Part shown: in pieces, positions 40,130 through 50,739 of the stretch
How the letters are laid out: each line of letters opens with the position of its first letter
How positions within the stretch are numbered: position 1 is the first letter of the stretch
NCBI GenBank assembly: GCA_963854835.1
Contig: OY978525.1
Coordinates: 67,584,407-67,648,406 of the forward strand
Direction of reading: 5' to 3'
Source of the DNA: Megamerina dolium
Lineage: Eukaryota; Arthropoda; Insecta; Diptera; Megamerinidae
DNA: 64,000 nucleotides
The notes under the pieces: generated by a model
Told to the model about the DNA's origin: nothing
Seen by the model: only the letters and a program-made list of their open reading frames with translations
The model's database searches: none
Program-made: the position numbers and the translations under genes

Positions 40130-42483
40130 ATGTTAATTTATTTTCTTTAGTTCTTTTTCGATTTTTGTAATTTATTCTCTCCCCTTTTTTACTAATAAGT
40201 TTTGCTGAATTCGATTTATTTTAAATTATTACTTTCCCTCACCATTATTATTAATTTCTATACTACTTTTAAGTTCTTTATTCATTATTACTATTATATT
40301 TATAAGATAATTTCAATTTCTCTAATTTAATTTTATATCTTTCTATTTTTAGTTTTACATTAATTTTAATTTAATTTATTTCTCTCTTCCTTTTTTTTAA
40401 TTACTTTAGTTAAGCTTTATTTAATTGAAATATATTTTTAGATTTAGTTTCTCATTATTATTGTTGCTTTTAATGCTTTCTAATTAGGCCACCCTATGCA
40501 AGTGTCATTTATTGCCGGCAGATGGCGCTGCTTATGTTAATTGTACGATTCGTCTTTATGACGACAGTGTTGATTATCTTCTTCGGCGTCGAATCGTGTT
40601 TCATGGAGGCATTCTTCCTTTTTTCAAATATTTTTTTAAAACCTTAATACCTCAATACAATTCGAAATTGAACGATTAAAAACAATTAAAATTTATTAAA
40701 GTTGAAATAAACTCAGTGAACAATTAAAATTTATAAACCACAATAATTGTAATTAACATTAAAATGAAAACACATATGTAAATGTACACATTAAAATCGT
40801 AGCTAAACAACATACAACATATTAAAAATTGTAACAAATATTTTTGAACAAAACAATATATACACGTATTAAAATTGATAACCATTGAAATAAAATTTTA
40901 AAGGTTTTATTATTCGAATTGTTTTTATTGAAATTTAAAAGTTATTAAACGAATTGTTTACTTTTTTTAATTGTTAAATTTTTTTTTTCTTTTCTCCTCT
41001 GAATTGATTTGGAAATATTAATTCCTTATGTTTTTACTTAATTTTTATTCCCATTATTTTTTAAGCGTTAATTTTAATTTCCTTACAATTTTGTTTAATA
41101 TTTTTCCCTCTCTGGTGTAGATTTTGCGTCTCCTTTGCAGTATTCCTATAAGGGGGCGGATCTGGCATCACCGTTCATGTCGGTTCTTCCCATTCCGCTA
41201 GTTAATCGCCTTCACATTTCTTTTCTCCCACTATCTATATCTTTTTTTAATTTTTAATTTCTTTTCTTTCACTCTCTCTCACTGTCCCTCTATCTCTCTT
41301 TGTGTTTGCATTTTTATTATTTATTTCTCCATTTTTTTCCCCTATGATATAAAATTAAAATAATAAACCCGATATAAATTCAAAATATAACATTGTAAAC
41401 TAACAAACAAAATTGGTAACTAAAAATAAGTTAAGGGGGTCTTCTATCTTGTTGGTTCAAAAAATTCGATTTTTTTTTTCAATTTTCCAACCCAGAAGGT
41501 GTTAGGAATATACCCTCGAAGACAGTTACGCGTGCTCTTATCGCAGCGCTCTTCGCGACCACCTAAAAGCTGGCCCATCGCGTTTTTCTAAAGTTATCTA
41601 ACGTTCTATCGAATACCTGATGTATCTGTATCTATGTAATCTCTGTTATGCATGATAAATTTTTCGGTCCATTCAGTTTGAAAGAAAATTTAACGTCGGA
41701 AACATCCCGCTTGTTATATACATGAATATCTTTAAATGCGATTTCCCAAAAGTTGCGTTTTTGTAACTGGTTAACATGATATCTCGAAAACTAATTGATT
41801 GATTGATTGAAATTATATATCAAAATTTGTGAAAAACATGTGGCTATCGTCTGACAGATACTTTTTAGATTTTTTTATTTAAACAATTTTTACAGAAGTT
41901 TTTAACCCCGAAAACATTAAAAAAAAAAATTTTTTTTTTAAAGTTGCCTGTTCTGCGAAATTTTCAAATTTTGAAAATGCCATCTGTCAAACGATAGCCA
42001 AGGTGATAAAAAAATTAAATCATTTTGGTTTTTTTGTTTCAGACGATTTTCATGAGCTAAATCGTGTCAACCATTTGTGTATGCATTTTTTGCAAGGGAC
42101 ACTTCAAGGTCAAGTCACGGTCAAATCGAAGACAGTAAATTTTCAGTAAAATTAGTGTTAAATGTATTTAAATAAACAAGTTGAATGCAACAAACCGCAC
42201 CTCGATTTCGTTTTTAGTTTTCCTATAACTAATATTCAAAAAACAGTGTCAAAAATGAAGCCACAAGGTAGAAGACCCCCTTAAAATAGAAAATAAAAAC
42301 CTAAGTTACAATTAAAATTAACCTAGACTTAAGCGACAAAACGAAAGAAAACAAATGAGAAGAAAAAAAGTGTGCTATCGTCAACATCAACAACAACAGT
42401 GGCAGCAACAACAAGAACATCATCAGTCAAGCCTTTTCATCAAGCGGCCCATCGGCAATATCTCCCCATACACACACCCATAT
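40130..42483 (+). repeat. AT-rich interspersed repeat R (long copy) with nested MITE
   Basis: Non-coding, strongly AT-rich with many pyrimidine tracts. 41165-41430 matches the reverse complement of 21538-21850, and 41390-41430 plus 42285-42483 match the reverse complement of 17515-17658. The region between (41435-42280) is a MITE missing from the other copy. The left limit is uncertain, because 40130-41165 has no partner in the window. Confidence 0.65.
41435..42280. mobile_element. TTAA-flanked 846-bp MITE
   Basis: TTAA lies at 41431-41434 and 42281-42284. Inverted ends of about 25 bp start GGGGGTCTTCTA and share CTTGT and TTCA, with 3 mismatches. The interior is non-coding. The orthologous position in repeat R at about 17624-17640 lacks the element, which confirms insertion and TTAA duplication. 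TTAA targeting is known for piggyBac and some other superfamilies, but the GGGGG termini are not those of canonical piggyBac, so I leave the superfamily open. Confidence 0.9.
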
Positions 42484-43309
42484 TATTTTTTCTTTCCATA
42501 GGATTTGAACTTCCTTGTTTGCCCATCGTATTCCAGTTGACCTAGATAAATACATAATTAATTTTGAATCACCTTATTTATTGATAAAACCACAGAAAAC
42601 TATACTGAAAACACTATTTTCTATCAATAACTTATCAATAACTTATGGTGAGTTAATTATATGAGCAGAGCTTATACATATAACCATATTTGACGTATTT
42701 CGCTGTTCAGAGAAACCATGATATAAAAACTACAGGTAGTTCTTCTTTCATTATCTCACACAATTTTTGACAGTTAATCGAGAACATGAGTTTTAATATA
42801 CTTGTCAATATTCTAAAGAATGTTCCCACTTTGTTCAAGTTCATATATAGTAGGGGTATTATGGGGCTATTCAATATATATAAATATATAATTAACTTTA
42901 AAGTTATTTGATTCGTTTATCAAGTTTTTCTCATTTTTTATTCATGTTTTTTTTATGATGATTGAAGTATATACGAATGTTCTTCCCACAAAAAAATCGT
43001 TTTAGAATTTTTCGATCTTACGCTTACATTTACGCTTTTTAATAAAATTTGCATGTACATTGGGTCCGTTAATTTTGTGTCCTCATTAAGTTTGATAAAA
43101 ACTGTATTCATTTGTTCCAAAAATCTTAGAAATGTAGAATTTAACTTGTATAGCCCAACCTCTGATAATAAATTTACGTGTGTAATTTTGACCCCGGTCA
43201 CCTGATATCCGAAAACACTCTGTTGTTCTGAAATCTATACCAGAATAATTAAATCGCAATTTATATTATTAAGGAGATGAAGATAATTTACCTCTAGTTC
43301 TTCATTTTA
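42484..43309. other. Unassigned sequence with a minus-strand ORF
   Basis: A minus-strand frame at 42953-43201 encodes 82 residues beginning MTGVKITHVNLLSEVGLYKL. I recognise no domain in it. The rest is AT-rich without clear features. Confidence 0.35.
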
Positions 43310-44822
43310 AGGCTTAAGAACAACAAGGCTGCAGGTGCTGATGGCCTGCCTGCCGAGTTGTTTAAGACCGGAGGCGATGAGCTGCTCACCCGCATGCACC
43401 AGCTCATAAGCAGAATATAGTCGGATGAAAACATGCCTGATGATTGGAGGCTCAGTGTTCTCTGTCCTGTACATAAAAAAGGAGACCCCACAATTTGCGC
43501 CAACTACCGTGGAATAAGTCTCCTGAGCATCGCATACAAGGTTCTATCGAGCGTACTGTGTGAAAGGTTGAAGCCTATGCTCAGCAACCTGATTGGACCG
43601 CATCAGTGTGGCTTCATACCTGGTAAATCCACCATCGACCAGATTTTCACACTGCGCCAAATCCTGGAGAAGACCCAAGAAAAACAGATCGACACACACC
43701 ACCTATTTGTTGATTATAAAGCCGCTTTCGACAGTCCGGTAAGGGATTACCTCCAAGCAACAATGTCTGAGTTCGGTATTCCTGCGGAGCTCATTCGGCT
43801 TTGCAGAATGACACTGCATAACTCCCGTTGTGCAGTGAAAATTGGGAAGGACCTCTCCGCACCGTTTAATACAGAACGTGGTCTCAGACAAGGTGATTCG
43901 TTATCGTGCGACTTCTTCAATCTTATTATGGAGCAAATAATACGAGCTGCTGATCTACGACATAATGGCACTATCTTCAACAAAAGTGTCATGCTGTTAG
44001 CGTATGCCGACGATATTGATATAATCGGAATGAACACGCGAGCAGTCAGTGCAGCATTCTCAGAGTTAGAAAGAGAGTCGCGTCGGATGGGTCTCACGGT
44101 GAACGAGGGCAAGACGAAGTATCTAGTGTCAACAAACAAAGAGTCCCGGCGTCTTGGACAGCACGTCACTGTTGACAACTACGCTTTTGAAGTAGTAAGG
44201 GACTTTGTCTATCTTGGAACCAGCATTAACAGCAGTAATGACGTCAGCCTGGAGATCATGCGTAGGATAACTCTTGCTAACAGGTGTTACTTTGGGCTGA
44301 GTAAGCAAGAAGTAAGAAGTCGAGCCCTCTCTCGAAGAACGAGAACTACACTCTACAAGTCTCTCATCATGCCTGTCCTAACATATGGCGCTGAAGCCTG
44401 GACAATTTCCATCTCGGATGAGCGAATGGTTGGAGTTTTCGAGAGAAAGGTCCTACGCAGGATCTTTGGACCTATTTGCGTTGGTGGCGAGTACCGAATA
44501 AGGTACAACCATGAGCTGTACGAGCTATATGCCGATATTGATATAGTAAAGCGCATCAAAATCCAGCGGCTGCGCTGGCTAGGTCATGTCGAGCGAATGG
44601 AAGAACACGCTCCAGCTAAGAAGGTGTTATATTCGGAACCCGCTGGAGGACGACGCAGAAGAGGAAGACCAAACCTCCGGTGGAAAGACCAAGTACTGGA
44701 GAACCTGACGGCGCTTGAAATTTCTAACTGGCGCCAGCTAGCGAAGAGCAGAGATGGCTGGCAGAGATGTTATTTTCGGCCTAAATCGATATTCCGTTGT
44801 TATGGCCACATAAGTAAGTAAG
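43310..44822 (+). pseudogene. RTE-like reverse transcriptase, 5'-truncated
   Basis: RT begins LKNNKAAGADGLPAELFKTG, has one stop at about 43420, then stays open from 43433 to 44821 (462 codons). It contains WRLSVLCPVHKKGDPTICAN, YRGISLLSIAYKVLSSVL, QCGFIPGKSTIDQIF, LFVDYKAAFDSPVRD, GLRQGDSLSCDFFNLI and MLLAYADDIDIIG (catalytic YADD). The thumb and the terminal GHVERMEEHAPAKKVL, GRRRRGRPNLRWKDQV and SRDGWQRCYF follow. This C-terminal layout is typical of RTE-type elements in insects. Endonuclease is absent here; separate pieces of the family occur at 57170-57960 and 58600-59345. The single stop and 5' truncation make it a likely pseudogene. Confidence 0.85.
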
Positions 44823-45149
44823 AAGTAGTTCTTCTTCTGCAGAATTAATTTATTTTTAAAATATGTTTGAGTCAATGTTGCGCCGACGGTATTTTAAAAA
44901 GTGTTCTTCCGTGGGAACAACGTTTGCTTCTGTGCACAACGTTACGTTTCAATGTTACGTATTTTTACCTCTTTTTATATCGCCAGGTGCAAAATGGGCT
45001 AAGCACACAAAAGGAAAAGGAATAGGCACCTTCTCATCGACAACGTTACATGCCTTCTATTACTGCTTTCGCACGTACTCCATTGATGGGAAGTAGAAAA
45101 ACCTTACCCTTACACTGTGACATAATTGTTGTGTGAGGCCAAGCACACC
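44823..45149. other. Unassigned sequence between RTE and the AC microsatellite
   Basis: A 77-codon plus-strand frame at 44863-45096 has no recognisable motif. There are no other features. Confidence 0.4.
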
Positions 45150-45171
45150 CACACACACACACACACACACA
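45150..45171. repeat. (AC)n microsatellite, 5' flank of R1 element
   Basis: An (AC) run of about 11 units directly abuts the GC-rich 5' end of the R1-clade element. A matching (AC)n tract resumes at the element's 3' end (50133). Confidence 0.95.
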
Positions 45172-45916
45172 TCCGGCCGGTCTGATCCTGCGGGACCGGG
45201 TACTATAGCTGGGCTCTAAGCTACCGGGGGGTCGGCAGGTCGCAGATAGCCGGACGGCCTGTAGTAGCAGGTTAATTGCGAGATAAGTTTAAACGAATAA
45301 GCAATCCCCGACGATGAGCGGCAGGAGCGGAGGATGCGGTATAAAAGCTAGCATATCCTATGATGTTCCTGTGACAGTGGCGAGTCGACACCGCCTCTTT
45401 GAATTATGTGTCCCCCTCTTCATGCATGGGCATGATGAGTTATAAAAAAACCCAGGCGCGACGGTTTCCATATTGGACGGCTTCCTGGTCAGCGTCTGTA
45501 CACCATGTTAGGTGCGCCTGTTAAATCGACCGGTATACTCCGCGGCGCACTGGGAGTCCTTCAGAACTTCAACAGCTTTCTCTGCTGTTGGGGTGATGAG
45601 GGTGATGTGAGCTTGCTCTGCCGAGGTGTTAGCCGCGGTGGGTGTCAGTAACCAGCCCCTTCGGGCCTTAGTCAGGAAGTGTGTATTGTACGCAGGAGTT
45701 GTAGCCTGCGTTGCTCCGGGCGAGCGCCGGTTCGTCCGTGTTTTCCGGAACCGGTAAAGCGAAGAACAGGCCTCAGGGAACTGGGGTAGGGGCATTGTCC
45801 CCGAGGATATACCCGCTCCTGCCTATATCGGCCCGACCCCCTAAAAACGATGCGCTGGTACAGAAAGTAAATGGAGAACAAATTGAGATTTAACAAAAAC
45901 AATAGCAGCAATATAG

Positions 45917-47164
45917 ATGGCATCACCAAGAGCAGTGGTACTCAAAGTCCTTGAAAAGCCAGCAAGAGCAAAGTTTTCGCCACCTGCGATGCAAGATAGC
46001 GCGCCTATGGCTACAACGACGCAATCTAGTTCCGATATCATGTCAGAATTAGGTGAGGCAATCAGGAAGTTGACTGAAGCCATGCGACTATCGCAACGAT
46101 CAAACAACAACCAAATCAGGGATCTGCTCAGTTCAGTAACGCGACTTCGCGAACGTGCCCGAGAAGAGTATAATAAAAGCAAAGAAAATAGACGAAATGT
46201 TCCTGTCAGGCTAACATCTATAGGATCAACGCCGAAGAGGCCCCGCGAGGATGAGCAGCTGACACGGAAAACACCACCCAAGAGGAACAGAGCCACTCAC
46301 GAGGAAGTGCAAAAGCCGACGGACAACACGAGCAAGAGCGATGGAGGCAATAGTCCTGCCAAAGATAAACAGAAAACAGAGAGCTGGCCGCAGGTCAAAC
46401 GCAAAACGCAGAACCCTAAGAAGAAGGCGACCTATACACCGCCTCCGAGACCAGACGCGATAATCATTGCACGTGCTGGAAATATGTCATACAGTGACAT
46501 ACTTAAAACTGTGAAAAAGAACGATGCTCTACATGAACTCGGTGAGAACGTTGCACGGATCAGGAAGACGGCGAAAGGCGAAATTTTGCTTGAACTGAAG
46601 GAGGCCCAGATGACAAACATGGGAGTTTATGAAGAGGAAATAAATAAGGTGCTCGGTGATCAAGCGCAGATTCGGGCGCTAACCCAAGAGGTATCATTGG
46701 AGATCCGAGATCTAGATGAAATTACCACCAAGGAGGATATGGTCGAGGCGATCCGATCGCAAATAAAGGAGTTAAGGTTCTTCGACGAAAGAGCGATCAA
46801 AAACATCAGGGAGGCGTATGCAGCTACGCAGACTGCGGTGGTAAGCCTTCCGGCGTTGAATGCAAGACAACTTCTTGATGCTCGGAAGATCAAAATTGGA
46901 TGGGTGGTGTGCCGAATAAGGGAAAAACCGAACCTAAAGAAGTGTTTCAGGTGCCTAGAATATGGGCATGTGGCGAGGGCGTGCAGCAGCACAGAAGATA
47001 GGAGCCAAAGTTGCATCAAATGTGGGGAAAATGGTCACTTCGCAAAGACATGCGATAAAAAGCCATTCTGTGGAGCATGCAAAATCATCGGGAAGGATGC
47101 GGGTCACCAAATCGGCAGTAGGAAGTGTCCCCTATATCAAGCAGCGTGCAAAAGGATCAAATGA
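45917..47164 (+). CDS. R1-clade ORF1 (Gag-like, three zinc knuckles), open
   Basis: An uninterrupted 415-residue frame from ATG 45917. It has a hydrophilic, basic N-terminal half with a short helical segment (IMSELGEAIRKLTEAM), a Lys/Pro-rich stretch, then the conserved R1-type central domain (about residues 190-340, starting MSYSDILKTVKKN). The C-terminal zinc knuckles are CFRCLEYGHVARAC, CIKCGENGHFAKTC and a longer CGACKIIGKDAGHQ...C. In R1-like elements this protein binds element RNA and directs the RNP to target sites. The stop (TGA 47162-47164) overlaps the ORF2 ATG. No lesion is seen, although the element as a whole is dead. Confidence 0.88.
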   Translation: MASPRAVVLKVLEKPARAKFSPPAMQDSAPMATTTQSSSDIMSELGEAIRKLTEAMRLSQRSNNNQIRDLLSSVTRLRERAREEYNKSKENRRNVPVRLTSIGSTPKRPREDEQLTRKTPPKRNRATHEEVQKPTDNTSKSDGGNSPAKDKQKTESWPQVKRKTQNPKKKATYTPPPRPDAIIIARAGNMSYSDILKTVKKNDALHELGENVARIRKTAKGEILLELKEAQMTNMGVYEEEINKVLGDQAQIRALTQEVSLEIRDLDEITTKEDMVEAIRSQIKELRFFDERAIKNIREAYAATQTAVVSLPALNARQLLDARKIKIGWVVCRIREKPNLKKCFRCLEYGHVARACSSTEDRSQSCIKCGENGHFAKTCDKKPFCGACKIIGKDAGHQIGSRKCPLYQAACKRIK

Positions 47165-50014
47165 GAGTTGTACAGATCAACCTAAACCATTCTGAAGCTG
47201 CACAGGAGTTGCTCAGGCAGACAGTATACGAGCAGAAGATAGAAGTGGCTATAGTTTGCGAGCAGTACAAAAACTTAAGCACAGGAACCTGGATCTCTGA
47301 TCAGGTAAACAAAGTTGCTATATGGGCCTGTGGAAACAACTCCATCTAAGACAAGCCGCTCCTTGGGAAATCCTACTATACGCGGGCGAAGATCTGTGGA
47401 ATCAATTTTTACAGCTGCTATGTCCCGCCGAGTGTGACACAATTCGACTATGAAAGATTCTAGACGAGCTAGTGCGAGACGCCAGAACTACTACGCCAAA
47501 CGTAATAGCAGGTGACTTCAATGCATGGGGCGAGGAATGGGGCTGCAGCTATACAAATAGGCGGGGTGATGCCCTACTCAAGGCGTTCTCCTTGTTAGAC
47601 GCTGTATTGCTCAATACTGACGGTAGGAATACCTTCGAGAAGAATGGTCGCGGATCAATTATTGACATTACGTTTGCCAGCGGCGCGCTCTTTCGATCGA
47701 CAAGCTGGCAGGTGTGCGACTTTTACACACATAGCGACCACCTTGCTATTGTGATGGCAATCGGCAATCATAAGGAGATTGGAGGGGGCCTACAAAAAAT
47801 ACAAACCAGAGGGTGGAAAGTGGAAACACTCGATGAAGAAATTTTTAAACTCATTCTAGACGTTAACCCAGACTGTTCAAACGACGTGGACCGACAGGCT
47901 GACATTCTGTCAAAGTACGTAAGTAAAGCTTGCGACGCCGCCATGTGCAGGAAAAGACAGAATATGTTTAGAAAGCCCACGTACTGGTGGAATCAGGAGA
48001 TTAATACATTAAGAAGTGAATGTTATAGAGCAAGACGTCTCTCCCAAAGAAGCCAAGGTACGCCGGAGCATATAATACTACGTGAATGCTTCAAAAAGAA
48101 ACGCAAGAAGTTTAAAAAGGCGATCAAAAGCAGCAAGTCCTCATGCTTCAAAGAACTCTGTGAAAGGGTGGACGAGAACCCGTGGGGCGACGCGTATAAG
48201 ATAGTGATGTCCAAGGTCAGAGGTGGTAGAGGTAAAGCACCAACCTGCTATTGGTGCCTGTACTTGATGGCATCCCGAATAAGGCGCTGAAGATCTCCAT
48301 TAATCATAACACGAAGCCTTTTGCCGAGCTTTTTACGAGATGTTTGAACGAGGGTGTTTTCCCGAAAGTATGGAAAAAACAGCGCCTGGTCCTCCTTCAG
48401 AAGCCGAATAAACCGGCGGGTGAGCCAAACGCGTATCGTCCACTTTGCATGATTGATACGATGGCCAAAATATTGGAGCGGTTGATATACACGCGTCTGG
48501 AACAACATCTAGAAAGGAAACCACCTGGTCTTTCCGAGAACCAATTTGGTTTCAGGAGACATCGGTCGACCATAGACGCAATTAGAAAATTGACGAACAT
48601 TGCTGGCAAGGCCATAGAGGGCACTAGATGGATGCATGGCGATAAAAAATATTGTGCAGTAGTGAGACTAGACGTACAAAATGCCTTCAACTCGGCAAAC
48701 TGGCATCTTATTATGAGGGCATTGGAGGCAAAGGAAACGGCGGCGTACCTAATGCGAATAATAAATAGTTATCTGTCTGACAGACTACTGTTGTATGACA
48801 CGGACGAAGGGCCCAAAAGCTACGTGGTGACGGGTGGAGTGCCGCAGGGATCTGTACTTGGCCCGCTACTGTGGAACGTGCTGTACCATGGGGTGTTAAA
48901 CCTTCCATTGCCAAAAGAAGCCCACATAATTGGCTACGCGGACGACATTGCCGTAACGATCGTTGCGAAGGAGCTCTCCCCAGTTCAGAGCATCTGCAGA
49001 GAGACAGCTTCGAAAATTAAGGATTGGCTCACGACGACAAAGCTCCAGCTTGCGGTACAGAAAACAGAGGCTGTACTTATCACGAGCAGGAAAAAACTAG
49101 AAACAATCACCCTAAACATTGACGGCTACAACATTACAACGCAACCTACGTTAAGGTATCTAGGTGTAATGATTGATGCGAGGCTCAACTTCAAGGCGCA
49201 TATCGAAAAAGCCTGCGGTAAGGCGGCAACAATGACAGCGGCTCTGACGAGAATCATGGCCAACATTGGTGGCCCCAGCCAGAGTAGGAAAGCGCTCCTG
49301 GCTAAAGTTAGTCAATCAATACTGATGTATGCGGCGCCTATATGGGGGGCAGGTCTGCGGCAAAAACATACTCGAAGAAGGCGAAGATAGTTTTCAGGTT
49401 AAGCGCTATTAGAGTTGCATGTGCATTTAGGACAGTGTCACAAGAAGGTGCCGGTATTATATCTGGCATTATGCCGCCGGACATAATGGCCTCGGAGTTG
49501 GGCAGAGTATATAACAGAACCAAAAGCCTGAATGTGCGGTTAACCGCAACCGAACGGAAAGAGGAGAGACAGACGAGCCTAGACGAATGGCAAAGTCAAT
49601 GGGACGCCGCAGGAAAAGGGAGGTGGACCCACAGGCTCATCAGAAACGTGCAAGCTTGGGTCGACAGAGGACACGGAGAGACAGACTACTTACTACCTTA
49701 CGCAGTTTTTGACGGGCCATGGTTGTTTCAGAGAGTACCTCCACAGATTCGGTCATGATGACGCGACAGAATGTTCATTCTGCAACACTGTTGGCGAAAA
49801 CGCTCAGCATATCTTTTTCTTCTGCCTAAGATTTGAGACGCAGAGAATGACCATAGAGAAGATAATAAATGAAAGGATGACACCTGATAACATTGTGAGC
49901 CATTTGCTGCGATCGAGTTTGGTGTGGTTTAAGATGAAAGAATGGGCTGCAATAGCTCTCAAGGAGCTCAGGAAGAAGGAGTGGCAGCGGAGAAATATAA
50001 CTGCAGCTGTGTGA
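47161..50014 (+). pseudogene. R1-clade ORF2 (endonuclease-RT), five or more lesions
   Basis: It starts MRVVQINLNHSEAAQELL in the ATGA overlap. Endonuclease motifs are VIAGDFNAWGEEWG, IIDITFAS and HSDHLAIV. RT motifs are VWKKQRLVLLQKPNKPAGEP, YRPLCMIDTMAKILERLI, VRLDVQNAFNSANW, GGVPQGSVLGPLLWNVLY and IIGYADDIAV (YADD intact at 48930-48950). The tail contains CSFCNTVGENAQHIFFFC. Lesions: TAA at 47347, one-base loss at about 47461, deletion plus frameshift at about 48240 removing the linker and RT start, and frameshifts near 49345 and 49725. Last stop at about 50014. Confidence 0.9.
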
Positions 50015-50132
50015 ACGCCATGTACGGGATGTTTGAAGAGGCATATTAGCTCAGCTTAGTCCTGCGAAGTAGTGCTTAACGGCGGTCCCGCAGGACACAA
50101 ACAAGCTGTAGAGGTCGGAGTTAAGGGGCTAG

Positions 50133-50213
50133 TACACACACACACATATATATTTATGTATTTATACACATATATATACATATATATATACATCTATATA
50201 TACATATATATAC

Positions 50214-50248
<35 letters not shown>

Positions 50249-50263
50249 CATATGTATATATAT
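50133..50263. repeat. Compound (AC)n/(AT)n microsatellite
   Basis: (AC)n at 50133-50146 grades into (AT)n with ATAC interruptions up to the gypsy LTR at 50264. It is the only DNA between the R1 element and the gypsy element. Confidence 0.95.
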
Positions 50264-50698
50264 TGTTACGTTTTTATTCTGTGAGCGTTTAATTCTATTT
50301 GAATTACCTTGTTCGATCACTTGATACTGTTAATAATAATAACACTTTTTTTATACAACTATATACAGCAACAATTTATTTAATAAACACTATTTACAAT
50401 CAACTCTGTTTATAATCAACTATTTACAATAACACTCTAATGTACTTGCAACTTTTGCCTCTGTATCAATGTTTTCGCAATGACGTTTGGAATTAGATTG
50501 ATTCTCACTACTCAACACTGGCTCTATTTATACTCTGTTGGCAACACCCCAGAATCTTCCTTTATCGAGATTCTTCTCTTCCTTTCTCGTTGGCTTGTTC
50601 TGGTTATCGCTTATTTCTTTTTGTTGACATTCATGTCGATGCTGCCAATAGTGTCAGTCACAATAGTGATGAGTAACCAACTATCGATACTCGTTACA
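50264..50698 (-). repeat. 3' LTR of gypsy copy B (left)
   Basis: The sequence runs TGTTACG to CGTTACA on the plus strand (TG...CA ends on either strand). It carries an expanded AATCAACTCTGTTTATAATC segment relative to the right LTR. Confidence 0.92.
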
Positions 50699-50711
50699 CT
50701 GCCCTCCTCTT
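50699..50711 (-). other. Polypurine tract of gypsy copy B
   Basis: The minus strand reads AAGAGGAGGGCAG immediately before the 3' LTR. It is the expected primer site for plus-strand cDNA. Confidence 0.75.
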
Positions 50712-50739
50712 AACCTTGTTCGTCCCGAACAAGTTTTTA

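Larger units (their letters stand above)
45172..50132 (+). mobile_element. R1-clade retrotransposon inserted in (AC)n
   Basis: The element is about 4.96 kb. It has a GC-rich 5' UTR (45172-45916), ORF1, ORF2 and a short 3' UTR (50015-50132) with no poly(A). It lies exactly between (AC)n tracts on both sides in the sense orientation. R1-clade families named Mino and Waldo are known to target AC-type microsatellites, so this is probably a relative. Base composition contrasts sharply with the AT-rich surroundings. ORF2 is broken, so this copy is immobile. Confidence 0.88.

Noticed and set aside
44863..45096. 77-codon ORF as a host exon
   Set aside because: No domain, splice context or similarity I can see. 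It is likely chance.
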